Below are positions 34,588 to 42,916 of a stretch of DNA of 64,000 nucleotides, one piece after another. The DNA is from Halobaculum magnesiiphilum (GTDB lineage Archaea; Halobacteriota; Halobacteria; Halobacteriales; Haloferacaceae). Each line of letters starts with the position of its first letter. The first letter of the stretch is position 1. The notes below the pieces were generated by a model. It ran no database searches and had not been told where the DNA came from. It saw nothing but the letters and a program-made list of their open reading frames with translations. Both the position numbers and the translations under genes were made by a program. The stretch covers positions 1,612,001-1,676,000 of the forward strand of contig NZ_CP081958.1 of NCBI RefSeq assembly GCF_019823105.1, read 5' to 3'.

Positions 34588-35310
34588 TTAGAGGTCATCC
34601 TCTGTGAAGATCAGACGGGAGCTATTCTCGGTGAGCCAGTCGACGTGTGACTCATAGTCCGGGACGTGATTTCCAACAATGCTCCAGAAATTCCGTGTGT
34701 GATTCTTTTCCCGAAGGTGAGCGAGCTCGTGGACAACGACATAGTCGATCACATCGTCAGGAGCCATCACGAGCCGCCAATTGAAACTGAGTGTCTTCTG
34801 TGGAGAACAGCTCGCCCACCTAGTTCGCTGATTTCGGAGTTCCAACTTGCCGGGTTCGACCGCCATTTCAGCGGCGAAGTAGTCGATCCGAGACTGAAAC
34901 AAAGATCTCGCCTCCCGCCGATAGAGTGCCTCTAGCTCACTTCGAACACTCGTCCCATCGACAGCGTTGGAAGCGAGGACGAACGCTCCCGGCTCAACGT
35001 GTGACTGCTCGACATCGTCGATTGCCAACTGCAAGTCCTCTCCCCGGTAGGGAAAGACCTCGCCCTCCTCGAACGATCGGGAAGGTGCCCGGTTGCGATG
35101 GCCTTGAAACACACGCCACTTCTTCAACAGCCATCGCGAGTTTTCCTCGACGAGACCGTGAGGATCGACGTCGCTGCCTGTCGGAAGCACCACGACCACA
35201 CCGTGAATGTCGACATCGATTCGAGGTTGGGTGGCGTCATCGCTTCGTCGTACCTCGTACTCGATCGTCTCGTCGAACACCTGAATCGATCCCGTAGCCT
35301 CAATCCGCAT
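34588..35310 (-). CDS. YgjP-type (DUF45/SprT-like) zinc metallopeptidase
   Basis: A 240-residue protein with the YgjP-like fold in its C-terminal half. VVVHELAHLREKNHTRNFW contains HELAH plus a third His, the zinc site, and RWASCSPQKTLSFNWRLVMAP is the conserved segment before it. The N-terminal part (IQVFDETIEYEVRRSDD) is beta-rich. I set the ATG at 35310 because it overlaps the hsdR stop by 11 bases and the frame upstream is antisense-like. YgjP proteins occur frequently beside type I restriction genes; their substrate is not firmly known. It is the last gene of the operon. Confidence 0.87.
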   Translation of the reverse strand: MRIEATGSIQVFDETIEYEVRRSDDATQPRIDVDIHGVVVVLPTGSDVDPHGLVEENSRWLLKKWRVFQGHRNRAPSRSFEEGEVFPYRGEDLQLAIDDVEQSHVEPGAFVLASNAVDGTSVRSELEALYRREARSLFQSRIDYFAAEMAVEPGKLELRNQRTRWASCSPQKTLSFNWRLVMAPDDVIDYVVVHELAHLREKNHTRNFWSIVGNHVPDYESHVDWLTENSSRLIFTEDDL

Positions 35311-38300
35311 TCTCGATGAGGTACTCGATGGTCTGCTCGAGGAACCTGTCGTCCTTGGCGAGCGCAACCTTCCCGTGTTCCTTCGCCAGTCGGCGGATGA
35401 GGAGGCGACGGATCTTCTTGCGAGTCTCGGAGCTGGTCTCCCAGCCTTCAAACCGCTCAATCTCGGCATCGAACTGCTCCGAGATGTCAGTCGCGATGCG
35501 CTCTGCCTCGTCCTCACCAGCTACCTCGTCCCCGTAGTTATCCGTCAGCTCGGAGTAGATGGCGTGAGCCCCTTCACTGAGGCCGTGTTCATCGAGTTCC
35601 ACCTCGAAGTCGATGACGTCGCGTTCGACCCGCTCAAGCTTCTCGACGGCATCGGGATCGGTGAGGTCGCCGCGCTGCCAGCGGTCGACGATGTCCTCCA
35701 ACTTCTCACTGAGCGACTTGTATTTCGGGTTCCGGTCGACCCGCGGCTGGAGGTGTTCCCGGGTGGCGTGCTCAATGGCGTTCGCCTTCGCGGCCGGCTC
35801 GGTCATTTGGTCGACCTGCTGGAGGTGCTTCTCCCCTAGCTTGTACACCGGGTAAGTGTCCTTGATCTCGCCGATCTCGACGTTGTCGGCGATGATCTTC
35901 TTCGTCTTTTCCCGGAGGTTCTCTTCGGGGTTCTCCTCGCGGTTGTTGTTCAGACGGTAGGCGACGAACACGTTCGTCAGCCATTTGTAGTCGTCCTGAA
36001 TCCCGCGCCCGACGAGTTCCTTGTCGGGCGACAGGGTCTCGTAGAGATCCTGTAGCTCACGGTAGCCCTGCTTGAAGTCGCGCTTCGGCTGGGGCTTGCT
36101 GAGTCGAGCGAGACACTTGTTGAGCGTCTCCTGCCGATTGTCGCGAGGGATGTCGTCGAACAGACCTAACAGGTCGTCGACGAGCGCCTCGATGTCTTCG
36201 AGCAACTGCTTGCGCGACCGATCGATCTCGGAACGGACATCGGCTCCGTAGTCAAGGGCGTCGTCGAGGTTCGCGAACACTCCCTGATAGTCGACGATCT
36301 CGCCGTTGTGCTTCCCGTCTGCCGGGCGGTTCGTCCGCGCGATTGCCTGCAGGAGGTTGTGGTTCTTCAGGTTCCGGTCGAGGTACATCGTCTTCAGCAC
36401 CGGCGCGTCGAACCCGGTGAGGAGCATATCCACGACGACGAGTAGCTTCGGATCCCCGTCGGGGTCTTTGAAGTTCTCGACGATGGCGTCGCGCTCCTCG
36501 GGCGTCGTGTGGAACTGACGGACGGTCTCGGAGTCGTTTCCGGTGCTGGTGTACAACACCTCGACCTCCTCGGGATCGTAGTACTTCCGCAGCTCCTCGC
36601 CGTAGATGGCAGCGGCCTTGCGGCTTGGCGTGACCACCATGCCCTTCCAGTGGTTGGGCCGCACCGTCTTCTCGAAGTGGTCAATGATGCCCCGTTGATC
36701 GCCTGCCCAGACGACCTCCTCGACTCGAGGCCGGAGTTCCGAGATCTCCGTTGTGGTCAGGTACTTCTCGATCACATCCTGCCTCTCGTCGACACTGAGT
36801 GTCGAGAACTCCCGGTCGAAGTCGAGGTCGATCGCGTCGGCGTCGATCTCCCACTCCATGTCGTGGCGGAGGGTGAAGTGAACCGGCAGGATCAGGCCGT
36901 CGTCGATCCCGTCACCGATGGAGTAGTAGTGCAGGTACAACTCCTCGGGCTTCCCCTCCGGACGGTAGTTGGAGAACGTGTCCCGCTCGGACTCGCGCAC
37001 AGGCGTGCCAGTGAACCCGAAGTGGAACGCGTCCGGGAGCGCGGCGGCCAGCTTGTTGCCGAGATCCTTCTCCATGAACCGGTGGGCCTCGTCGGACATG
37101 ACGACAGTCGGCTGATCGCGCTGGAGGTTGGACTCGACGTCCTCGAACTTCTGGATGGTCGTGACGATGAGTTCGCTCTGGTCGGTCTGGAGCCTACGCT
37201 CGAGGTGGTCGATGTTCTTGGCCCGGGTGAACATCTCGAAGTTCCCGAGATTGTTGAGCGTCTGGGCCATCTGATCCTCGAGATCCTTCGTGTCGACCAC
37301 GAGGACGACCTTCGGGTGGTCGAGGACGCCGCGCTCCAGCAGCATTCGGGCGGCGTACAGCATGGTGAACGACTTCCCGCTGCCCTGCGTGTGCCAAATC
37401 AGTCCTCGACGCATGGCCTCGTCGGTGCGCCCCTCGCGCACCCGATCGAGAATCCGGTTGGCCGCGTAGTACTGCATGTACCGCGGGATTATCTTCGTCG
37501 TCCCGCCGGTGCGGTGCTCGTAGAAGACGAAGTTTCGGAGGACGTCCAGCAGGGTCTCGTGGTTGCACATCGCCAGCACCGGCTCTTTGAGCGGGTTGGC
37601 GTCCTCCTCCTCCTCCACGCGGTATTCAGGCGGCGTCGCCTCCTCGTCGGCCTCCCACGGCATGTAGAACGACGAGGTCGCGCCGACGGCGCCGTAGCGG
37701 TACGCCATCGAGTCGACGGCGACGTTCCAGAGGTTCGGGACGAACAGCCGCGAGACGTCCTCCTCGTAGTCGCGGAGGTCGCTGATGGCGTCGTAGTAGT
37801 CGTTTTCCTGCGCGAGCGACTTCAGCTCCATCGTTACCAGCGGGATGCCGTTGACGAACAGGTTCACGTCGGGCCGAATGGAGTTACCCCCGCGCTTCAC
37901 GCGGAACTCGTCAGCGGCGACGAAGCGGTTGTTCTCGATGTCGCGGAGGTCGACGAGGCGCACGAAGATGCGCTTCGTCTCCTTGCCCTCCTCGCTCGTG
38001 ACGGCGAACCGCTTCCCGCGGACGAGCAGTCGGTGGAACTCCTCGTTGGCCTCCACGAGGTTGGCGCTGTCGTGGGCGAGATCGCGCCGGAGCGAGGTCA
38101 GGAAGTCGTCGACGTTGTCCTCGGTGATCTGGTCGTTGTTGCCGACCTCAGATTCCACGAGCCACTCACGGAGCATCCCGTAGTAGATGACTTCTGTCGG
38201 GTCACGACCGTACTTTTCGTCGAGGGTAGTCGCACCCTCGCCTTCATCCTCCCCGAGGCCGTAGGTGTCGTAATTCAGGCACTCTAACCATCTGAGGACA

Positions 38301-38344
38301 TCCTCTTTGACTCCAGATTCGTCAGGAGTGGCGGATTTAGCCAT
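35300..38344 (-). CDS. hsdR: Type I restriction enzyme, R subunit
   Basis: A 1014-residue motor-nuclease subunit that translocates and cleaves unmethylated DNA. The N-terminal HSDR_N nuclease has Asp159 and MELKS (Glu173, Lys175), a PD-(D/E)xK site. The superfamily 2 motor follows with Walker A GSGKS (321-325), DEAH in VMSDEAHRFM near 415, FTGTPV, and motif VI ARTNRPADGKHNGEIVDYQG. The C-terminal 350 residues are helical and bind HsdM/S. The start ATG at 38344 overlaps the hsdS stop by 8 bases. All key residues are present, so it should be active. Confidence 0.95.
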   Translation of the reverse strand: MAKSATPDESGVKEDVLRWLECLNYDTYGLGEDEGEGATTLDEKYGRDPTEVIYYGMLREWLVESEVGNNDQITEDNVDDFLTSLRRDLAHDSANLVEANEEFHRLLVRGKRFAVTSEEGKETKRIFVRLVDLRDIENNRFVAADEFRVKRGGNSIRPDVNLFVNGIPLVTMELKSLAQENDYYDAISDLRDYEEDVSRLFVPNLWNVAVDSMAYRYGAVGATSSFYMPWEADEEATPPEYRVEEEEDANPLKEPVLAMCNHETLLDVLRNFVFYEHRTGGTTKIIPRYMQYYAANRILDRVREGRTDEAMRRGLIWHTQGSGKSFTMLYAARMLLERGVLDHPKVVLVVDTKDLEDQMAQTLNNLGNFEMFTRAKNIDHLERRLQTDQSELIVTTIQKFEDVESNLQRDQPTVVMSDEAHRFMEKDLGNKLAAALPDAFHFGFTGTPVRESERDTFSNYRPEGKPEELYLHYYSIGDGIDDGLILPVHFTLRHDMEWEIDADAIDLDFDREFSTLSVDERQDVIEKYLTTTEISELRPRVEEVVWAGDQRGIIDHFEKTVRPNHWKGMVVTPSRKAAAIYGEELRKYYDPEEVEVLYTSTGNDSETVRQFHTTPEERDAIVENFKDPDGDPKLLVVVDMLLTGFDAPVLKTMYLDRNLKNHNLLQAIARTNRPADGKHNGEIVDYQGVFANLDDALDYGADVRSEIDRSRKQLLEDIEALVDDLLGLFDDIPRDNRQETLNKCLARLSKPQPKRDFKQGYRELQDLYETLSPDKELVGRGIQDDYKWLTNVFVAYRLNNNREENPEENLREKTKKIIADNVEIGEIKDTYPVYKLGEKHLQQVDQMTEPAAKANAIEHATREHLQPRVDRNPKYKSLSEKLEDIVDRWQRGDLTDPDAVEKLERVERDVIDFEVELDEHGLSEGAHAIYSELTDNYGDEVAGEDEAERIATDISEQFDAEIERFEGWETSSETRKKIRRLLIRRLAKEHGKVALAKDDRFLEQTIEYLIENAD

Positions 38345-39722
38345 GTTTACTCACCCGTGGGTTGATCTCGATGTCCGCTTGGTTTGTTCGAACATCTCCG
38401 GAAATAAGGTCACTCAGTAGACCTCGCTTGATCCTCGCTAACTGAGACTTATACTGCTCGTTCGATTCGATCTGCCTGTCGAATTCTCTGATCACTTCGG
38501 CGATCTCCTGCTGTTCTTCGACGGGGGGCCGAGGCATCAGAATGCGCTGGACGTTTTGGGCGTTGATGTTCGCTTGGCTGACCCCCTTGGTGGCGAAGGC
38601 CATCAATCGGTCTTGTCCCTTCTTCGAGTTGAGATAGTAGTTCAGATAATAGGGGTCGGCATGGCTGTTAGCACGCAGTCGAACTAGATACGAGGCGAAC
38701 ACGTAGTCTCCTTCAAGATTGAAGAGCCCCGTCTTGCCTACTAGCTCGTAACTGTTCGTTCTATTGAACAGGATGTCCCCCTTCTCGACTTTGTACTTCT
38801 CGAACTCGTCGTCCTCCAAGTCGATGTACTTCATCGGGGAGTCCACCATGTACCCGTTCTCGATGTTGTTCATCCGGAAAACGGGGTATTCTCCCTCTGT
38901 CGACAGACTTTCTGATAGGCCGTATTGGGCCAGCTCAACGACGTCACCGATTGAGCAAACCTCCCACTCCGAAGGTATGCGACCGACCGCGGTATCTTTA
39001 AAGTCATCGTGCGACCGAGTACCCTCTCGAAGGAGTTCCTGCGTCACTCCCTTCTTTACCCGGTGCGTCTGTTGAAGGATCTCGTTCGTTTTTTCGATGG
39101 CCTGATCAATGTCCATCAAGATGCTAGCGGTCTTCTGCTGCTCTTCCATCGGAGGGAGCGAGATCTCCAACTCCTTTCGGAACACGTCGAAGGGCACCCG
39201 CTGACGCCCCGTCGACCCGCGCATCCGTGAGATGGCGTAGTTCCGAACGGGATAGGATTTGGCCACGTAGTAGAGGTACAGGGGGTGGATGCGCTCGCGG
39301 TCGGGCGACAGGACGGCATACTCGGTTGAGCCGATGCCCACGTTGGTCTCCATCGCGTCGACGAAGGCCGCCTTGCCGTTCTCTGTACAGGGCGTAATGC
39401 GGGCGAACAGGGTGTCGCCCTCTCGGAAGAGCTTCCCACTGTAGTCCGCCGCCTTGCGCTTCGTAGCGTACTTCGGGAACGGCAGTTCCGTGTCGAGGGC
39501 ATCCATCTCGATGTACGTGATTTCCTCCTCCTCGGGCGTGTATGAGGGGTTCACGTCGTAGACCTCGGTGCCATCGACTAGTTCCCACTCTGTAGGCACC
39601 ACGCCCCAAAAACGGCTCTGCAGCGCCTCGGTCGCCACGGCGCCACCGTCGGCGGCCGTCTCGGTGGCGTCCGTCGTGGGCGAGTCGTCGGGCTGGTCGG
39701 TGGGGATGTCGTCGTCACTCAT
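38337..39722 (-). CDS. hsdS: Type I restriction-modification specificity subunit
   Basis: This 461-residue subunit chooses the two-part DNA target. Two target-recognition domains are seen: the first from about residue 40 to 185, closed by the conserved helix start LPPMEEQQKTASILMDIDQAI, and the second from about 245 to 405, closed by PRPPVEEQQEIAEVIREFDRQI. The two repeats of PP-xEEQQ mark the helical spacers that set the gap length. The ATG at 39722 overlaps the hsdM stop by 8 bases. The recognition sequence cannot be read from sequence alone. Confidence 0.93.
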   Translation of the reverse strand: MSDDDIPTDQPDDSPTTDATETAADGGAVATEALQSRFWGVVPTEWELVDGTEVYDVNPSYTPEEEEITYIEMDALDTELPFPKYATKRKAADYSGKLFREGDTLFARITPCTENGKAAFVDAMETNVGIGSTEYAVLSPDRERIHPLYLYYVAKSYPVRNYAISRMRGSTGRQRVPFDVFRKELEISLPPMEEQQKTASILMDIDQAIEKTNEILQQTHRVKKGVTQELLREGTRSHDDFKDTAVGRIPSEWEVCSIGDVVELAQYGLSESLSTEGEYPVFRMNNIENGYMVDSPMKYIDLEDDEFEKYKVEKGDILFNRTNSYELVGKTGLFNLEGDYVFASYLVRLRANSHADPYYLNYYLNSKKGQDRLMAFATKGVSQANINAQNVQRILMPRPPVEEQQEIAEVIREFDRQIESNEQYKSQLARIKRGLLSDLISGDVRTNQADIEINPRVSKHG

Positions 39723-41331
39723 AGTTGAGAGCCTCCATGTGCTGGTCGAGTCGGGCCTCGATGTCGGCACGCTCCTGCCGGAGTTCGCGCAGCTCGTCGA
39801 ATTCCTCGGCGACGTCGATGTCCTCTTCTGGTTCGGTCGTGTCGACGTACAGCGCGATGTTGAGGTTGTAATCGTTCTTGCGGATCTCTTCACGGGTGGC
39901 CGTTCGACTGACCTTCTCCTCGGTCGTCCAGTCGTGGTAGTTGTCGACGATGTGGTCGACACCCGTCTCCGTCAGCTCATTCTGGCTGTTGTTGGAGACG
40001 TCCCGGTAGAACGGCTCGTCGACCGCGTGGTTGTCCGCGGCGTGGAGGAACAGGACTTCGTCCTCGCGCTCCTCCGGCTTGTCCTCGTTTAGCACGAGGA
40101 CAGACGTCGGGATGGCGTTGTTCTGGAAGAGGTCAGCGGGCAATCCAATGATCGCTTCCACGAGATCACGCTCTACCATCGGCTCCCGGTACCTCCCCTC
40201 GTGCTTGCGGAACAGCACGCCGTTCGGAACGACGATGGCGGCCCGACCAGTCTCGTTGAGCTGCTCGGCGATATGCATGATGAACGCGTAGTCGCCGCGG
40301 TCGGCCCGGGGAAGCTTCTCCGTCCAGTCGAACCGGCTGTACGGGTCGTCCTGCAGCCCGTCCTTGTCCCAGTTGGCCGAGAACGGGAAATTGGCGAGGA
40401 CGTAGTCGAACTTGGTCAGAGTGGTGTCGTCCTCGGTGAACAGCGGTTCACTGAGCGAGTCCTGTCGCTTGACCTCCCCCTTCAGCCCGTTGAGGAACAG
40501 GTTCATCTTCGCGATGGACGCGATGTCGGGGTTGACCTCCTGTCCTGTCATCGTGAGTTGGGAGGGGTCGCCGCCCTGCTCCTCCCGGAAGTGGTGGGCC
40601 GCTTCGATGAGGAAGCCAGCGGAACCACAGGTAGGGTCGTGGAAGGTGTCGCCCGACTCGTAGGGTGCGAGCAGCCGCACCATCATCCGGACGATCTGTG
40701 GCGGGGTGAAGAACTCGCCCCCATCGCGACCCTCCTCGGATGCGAAGTGCCGCACTAAATCCATGTATGCCTCCCCGAGCATATCGTCGGGAAGCCGCTG
40801 CTGACTCAGGTTGTGGGTGCTGAGGTGTTCGACGAGGCGGATGAGCTTGCCGTCGGACTCAGCGAGGGCATCCGCGGCCATGAAGTCCGAGCGGAACACC
40901 CCATTGAGCTGGTCGGGGTTGGCGTTCTCGATCTCGGTGAACGCCTCGTCGATGAACGACGCGACGTTCTCCTTCTGACTCCGGAGATCCTGCTCGGCGT
41001 CCTTCCCCTCCCACTCGTACCCGTCCGGGAGCGCGTCGTCGTCGGCCTCCCAGAGGTACCCCTCCGGGATCTGGAAGTCGTGGAACGCCTCGTCGCGAGC
41101 GAGTTCGGCGTCCTCGAACTCATCAAGGTTTGCCGCGTACTCGTCGACGAAGGTGTCGCTGATGCTCTTGTAGAACACCAGCGGGAGGATATAGTCCTTG
41201 TAGTCGGTCTTGTCGACCGTGTTGCGGATGATGTCCGCGCACTTGAACAAGTGCTTCTCGAGCTGGTCGGTCGTGAGGTTGGTCGTCGGCTGGCTGTCGG
41301 CGAGCGTCTGCTGATTGGGATCGTCAGTCAT
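39715..41331 (-). CDS. hsdM: Type I DNA adenine methyltransferase, M subunit
   Basis: This 538-residue methylase protects host DNA and is part of the restriction complex. An N-terminal helical domain (residues 20-190) precedes GGEFFTPPQIVRMMV, AdoMet motif I DPTCGSAGF (232-240) and motif IV NFPFS (314-318), the form of NPPF used by many type I M subunits. The C-terminal 100 residues contain a coiled coil (FDELRELRQERADIEARLDQH). The ATG at 41331 overlaps the previous stop as ATGA, so translation is coupled to the winged-helix gene. Confidence 0.95.
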   Translation of the reverse strand: MTDDPNQQTLADSQPTTNLTTDQLEKHLFKCADIIRNTVDKTDYKDYILPLVFYKSISDTFVDEYAANLDEFEDAELARDEAFHDFQIPEGYLWEADDDALPDGYEWEGKDAEQDLRSQKENVASFIDEAFTEIENANPDQLNGVFRSDFMAADALAESDGKLIRLVEHLSTHNLSQQRLPDDMLGEAYMDLVRHFASEEGRDGGEFFTPPQIVRMMVRLLAPYESGDTFHDPTCGSAGFLIEAAHHFREEQGGDPSQLTMTGQEVNPDIASIAKMNLFLNGLKGEVKRQDSLSEPLFTEDDTTLTKFDYVLANFPFSANWDKDGLQDDPYSRFDWTEKLPRADRGDYAFIMHIAEQLNETGRAAIVVPNGVLFRKHEGRYREPMVERDLVEAIIGLPADLFQNNAIPTSVLVLNEDKPEEREDEVLFLHAADNHAVDEPFYRDVSNNSQNELTETGVDHIVDNYHDWTTEEKVSRTATREEIRKNDYNLNIALYVDTTEPEEDIDVAEEFDELRELRQERADIEARLDQHMEALNYE

Positions 41332-42023
41332 GCGTTGTTGGTGAAGTAGGTAGTCATCGTTGCCGCCGGCGCGTCGCCGGGGAGGTACTCTGCTACGTCT
41401 GCGTGCGCGTCCGCGAGGGCGTCGAGGCCAGCGTGGACGCGGTCGAGGGCGACCGCGAGTTGGAGCAAGGGACGCACCGTCTCCCACGCCGGGTCGTCTC
41501 GGCCCTCGAAGTCCGAGTGCGTCACAACGTGGGTAGCTGCGCTCCGCACCAGCTGGTCGGCGTGCAGCATCACCTCGCGAATCGTCTGGATGCGACTATC
41601 GTCGAGCGCGTCGACGAGCGCCGCGACGAGGACGTCGACGAAAAGGTCATTGTCCTCGAACGTGTTCCGGAGGCCGCGCTTGGTGGCCGTACGCGTCTCG
41701 TTGTACGCGGCCACTTCGTCGGCGAACCGGTCAGACTCGGCCTCGCGTGCGAGGTAACGGTCGACGTGCTCGCGGTACAGCGCCAGCAGCTCCGACTCGA
41801 CGACCTCATACCGGCGTCCATCTGTCTCGCGCACGAGGTCAGTCTCGACGAGCTTCCGGCAGTTGTTGGAGATGGCGCCCTTCGAGACCGGGAGCAACTC
41901 GTCGAGGTCGCTCTGCCTTGGGGCCGTTCCATCGCGGAACTGCAGCTTCGCGATGGCCGCCACGATGTCCGTCTGCGTACGGCCCTCTCGGGCATCCAGT
42001 AGGGAGGTCGCCGGCATCCTCAC
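41328..42023 (-). CDS. Restriction-operon winged-helix protein
   Basis: A 231-residue protein placed between the coiled-coil/TRAM gene and hsdM with overlapping starts and stops on both sides. Residues 15-70 form a helix-turn-helix (TQTDIVAAIAKLQFRDGTAPRQSDLDELLPVSKGAISNNCRKLVETDLV); the rest is helical with Glu/Arg-rich segments. The GTG at 42023 gives a GTGA overlap with the gene before it; an ATG two codons later is an alternative. It may regulate the operon or assist the complex. I do not know a family name for it. Confidence 0.8.
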   Translation of the reverse strand: MRMPATSLLDAREGRTQTDIVAAIAKLQFRDGTAPRQSDLDELLPVSKGAISNNCRKLVETDLVRETDGRRYEVVESELLALYREHVDRYLAREAESDRFADEVAAYNETRTATKRGLRNTFEDNDLFVDVLVAALVDALDDSRIQTIREVMLHADQLVRSAATHVVTHSDFEGRDDPAWETVRPLLQLAVALDRVHAGLDALADAHADVAEYLPGDAPAATMTTYFTNNA

Positions 42024-42634
42024 TCCCCGAGGGTCTCGGTCAGTGCGGCGTGAGCCGCTGTTCCGTTGAGATCAGTGATGGTTACGTCTACGAGGTCACC
42101 CTCTTTGTACTCCGAGGGGTCATCCACGTCGACGAAGGTCTGTACCTTCTCGATCTTCCCGCGGAGGGTGGCGTCCGGCCGTCCTTCTACCTCCTCGACG
42201 ACGAGTTCGCGCTCGTCGCCGCGATTGAAGGGGATCGAGGAGTTCTGTGCGTCGACGTGCGCCGTCTGCTTCTCCAATAGGTCAGGATTCAAGCACCCCT
42301 CGACGGCGTCGAGGCGTGCCGCGAGGTCGTCTTGCCGACTTCGGAGGTCGTCGACTTCCTCCTCAAGCATCTCCTCGAGGTCGGCCACGTTCGCGGTCAA
42401 GTGACGAAGCGCCTCGGAGAGGTCGCCGATCTCAGCCTGCAGTTCACCCTTGTCGCCGTTCAGTTCGTCAATGCTCTCGTCGAGGGCGTCCACGTGGGCG
42501 GCGAGGGCGCGCAGATCCTCGTCAATCTCCGGAACGGCCGAGCACAACACCGCGATTGTCTCCAGATCGGTGGACAGACGGTTGAATGCGCCGATACCGG
42601 CTCCGACCGGACTCCCCTGAGTTTGAGCAGACAT
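42020..42634 (-). CDS. Coiled-coil protein with C-terminal TRAM-like domain
   Basis: This 204-residue protein is the first gene of the restriction operon. Residues 35-110 are a long heptad-rich coiled coil (LNGDKGELQAEIGDLSEALRHL; LEEMLEEEVDDLRSRQDDL). Residues 140-204 (GKIEKVQTFVDVDDPSEYKEGDLVDVTITDLNGTAAHA) match the small beta-barrel pattern of TRAM/OB RNA-binding domains. Such a protein is not a standard part of type I systems. The ATG at 42634 is preceded by a TATA-like GTACTAAGTTACC about 26 bases upstream. Its role with HsdRMS is unknown. Confidence 0.78.
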   Translation of the reverse strand: MSAQTQGSPVGAGIGAFNRLSTDLETIAVLCSAVPEIDEDLRALAAHVDALDESIDELNGDKGELQAEIGDLSEALRHLTANVADLEEMLEEEVDDLRSRQDDLAARLDAVEGCLNPDLLEKQTAHVDAQNSSIPFNRGDERELVVEEVEGRPDATLRGKIEKVQTFVDVDDPSEYKEGDLVDVTITDLNGTAAHAALTETLGE

Positions 42635-42916
42635 CTCGACTCATTCAATGTGCGGGGGTAACTTAGTACTTGGGTTTTGGATAAGCCGCTCATTCTTTAT
42701 AAAATCGTTTAGCATTCCTGACTTCTGTATTGATGGCCAGTAAGAGCGCTGTGGGCGTGAAAATACATTTGTAAATGGTGTAGGTAGGTGTGGCAGGTTT
42801 CCCTTCACATACATAAGCGATGTGCCTTTCCGGTTCGACCACGTCGCACCGAACATGAACGCGTATTCGCTCGAATCGGCAGTCAAGAACATGTCAGCGA
42901 TTTCAGTAAGGTAGTC
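42635..42916. promoter_or_regulatory. Right border region, divergent promoters of restriction operon and rlmE
   Basis: 282 AT-rich bases. The minus strand has the restriction-operon TATA near 42655-42667 and CGATTTTATAAAG at 42697-42709. The plus strand must now drive rlmE; no strong TATA lies 25-30 bases before 42917, so rlmE may use a weak or more distant element start. The frames open here are not convincing genes. Confidence 0.5.

Noticed and set aside
36509-38287. 592-codon frame on the plus strand opposite hsdR
   Set aside because: Antisense shadow; hsdR has all catalytic motifs on the other strand.
42641-42892. 83-residue frame on the minus strand just before the coiled-coil gene
   Set aside because: It starts plausibly (MFLTADSSEYAFMFG) and ends 6 bases before the next start, but it runs through the operon's TATA region, codon use turns AT-rich halfway and no family is evident. 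It could still be a small gene.
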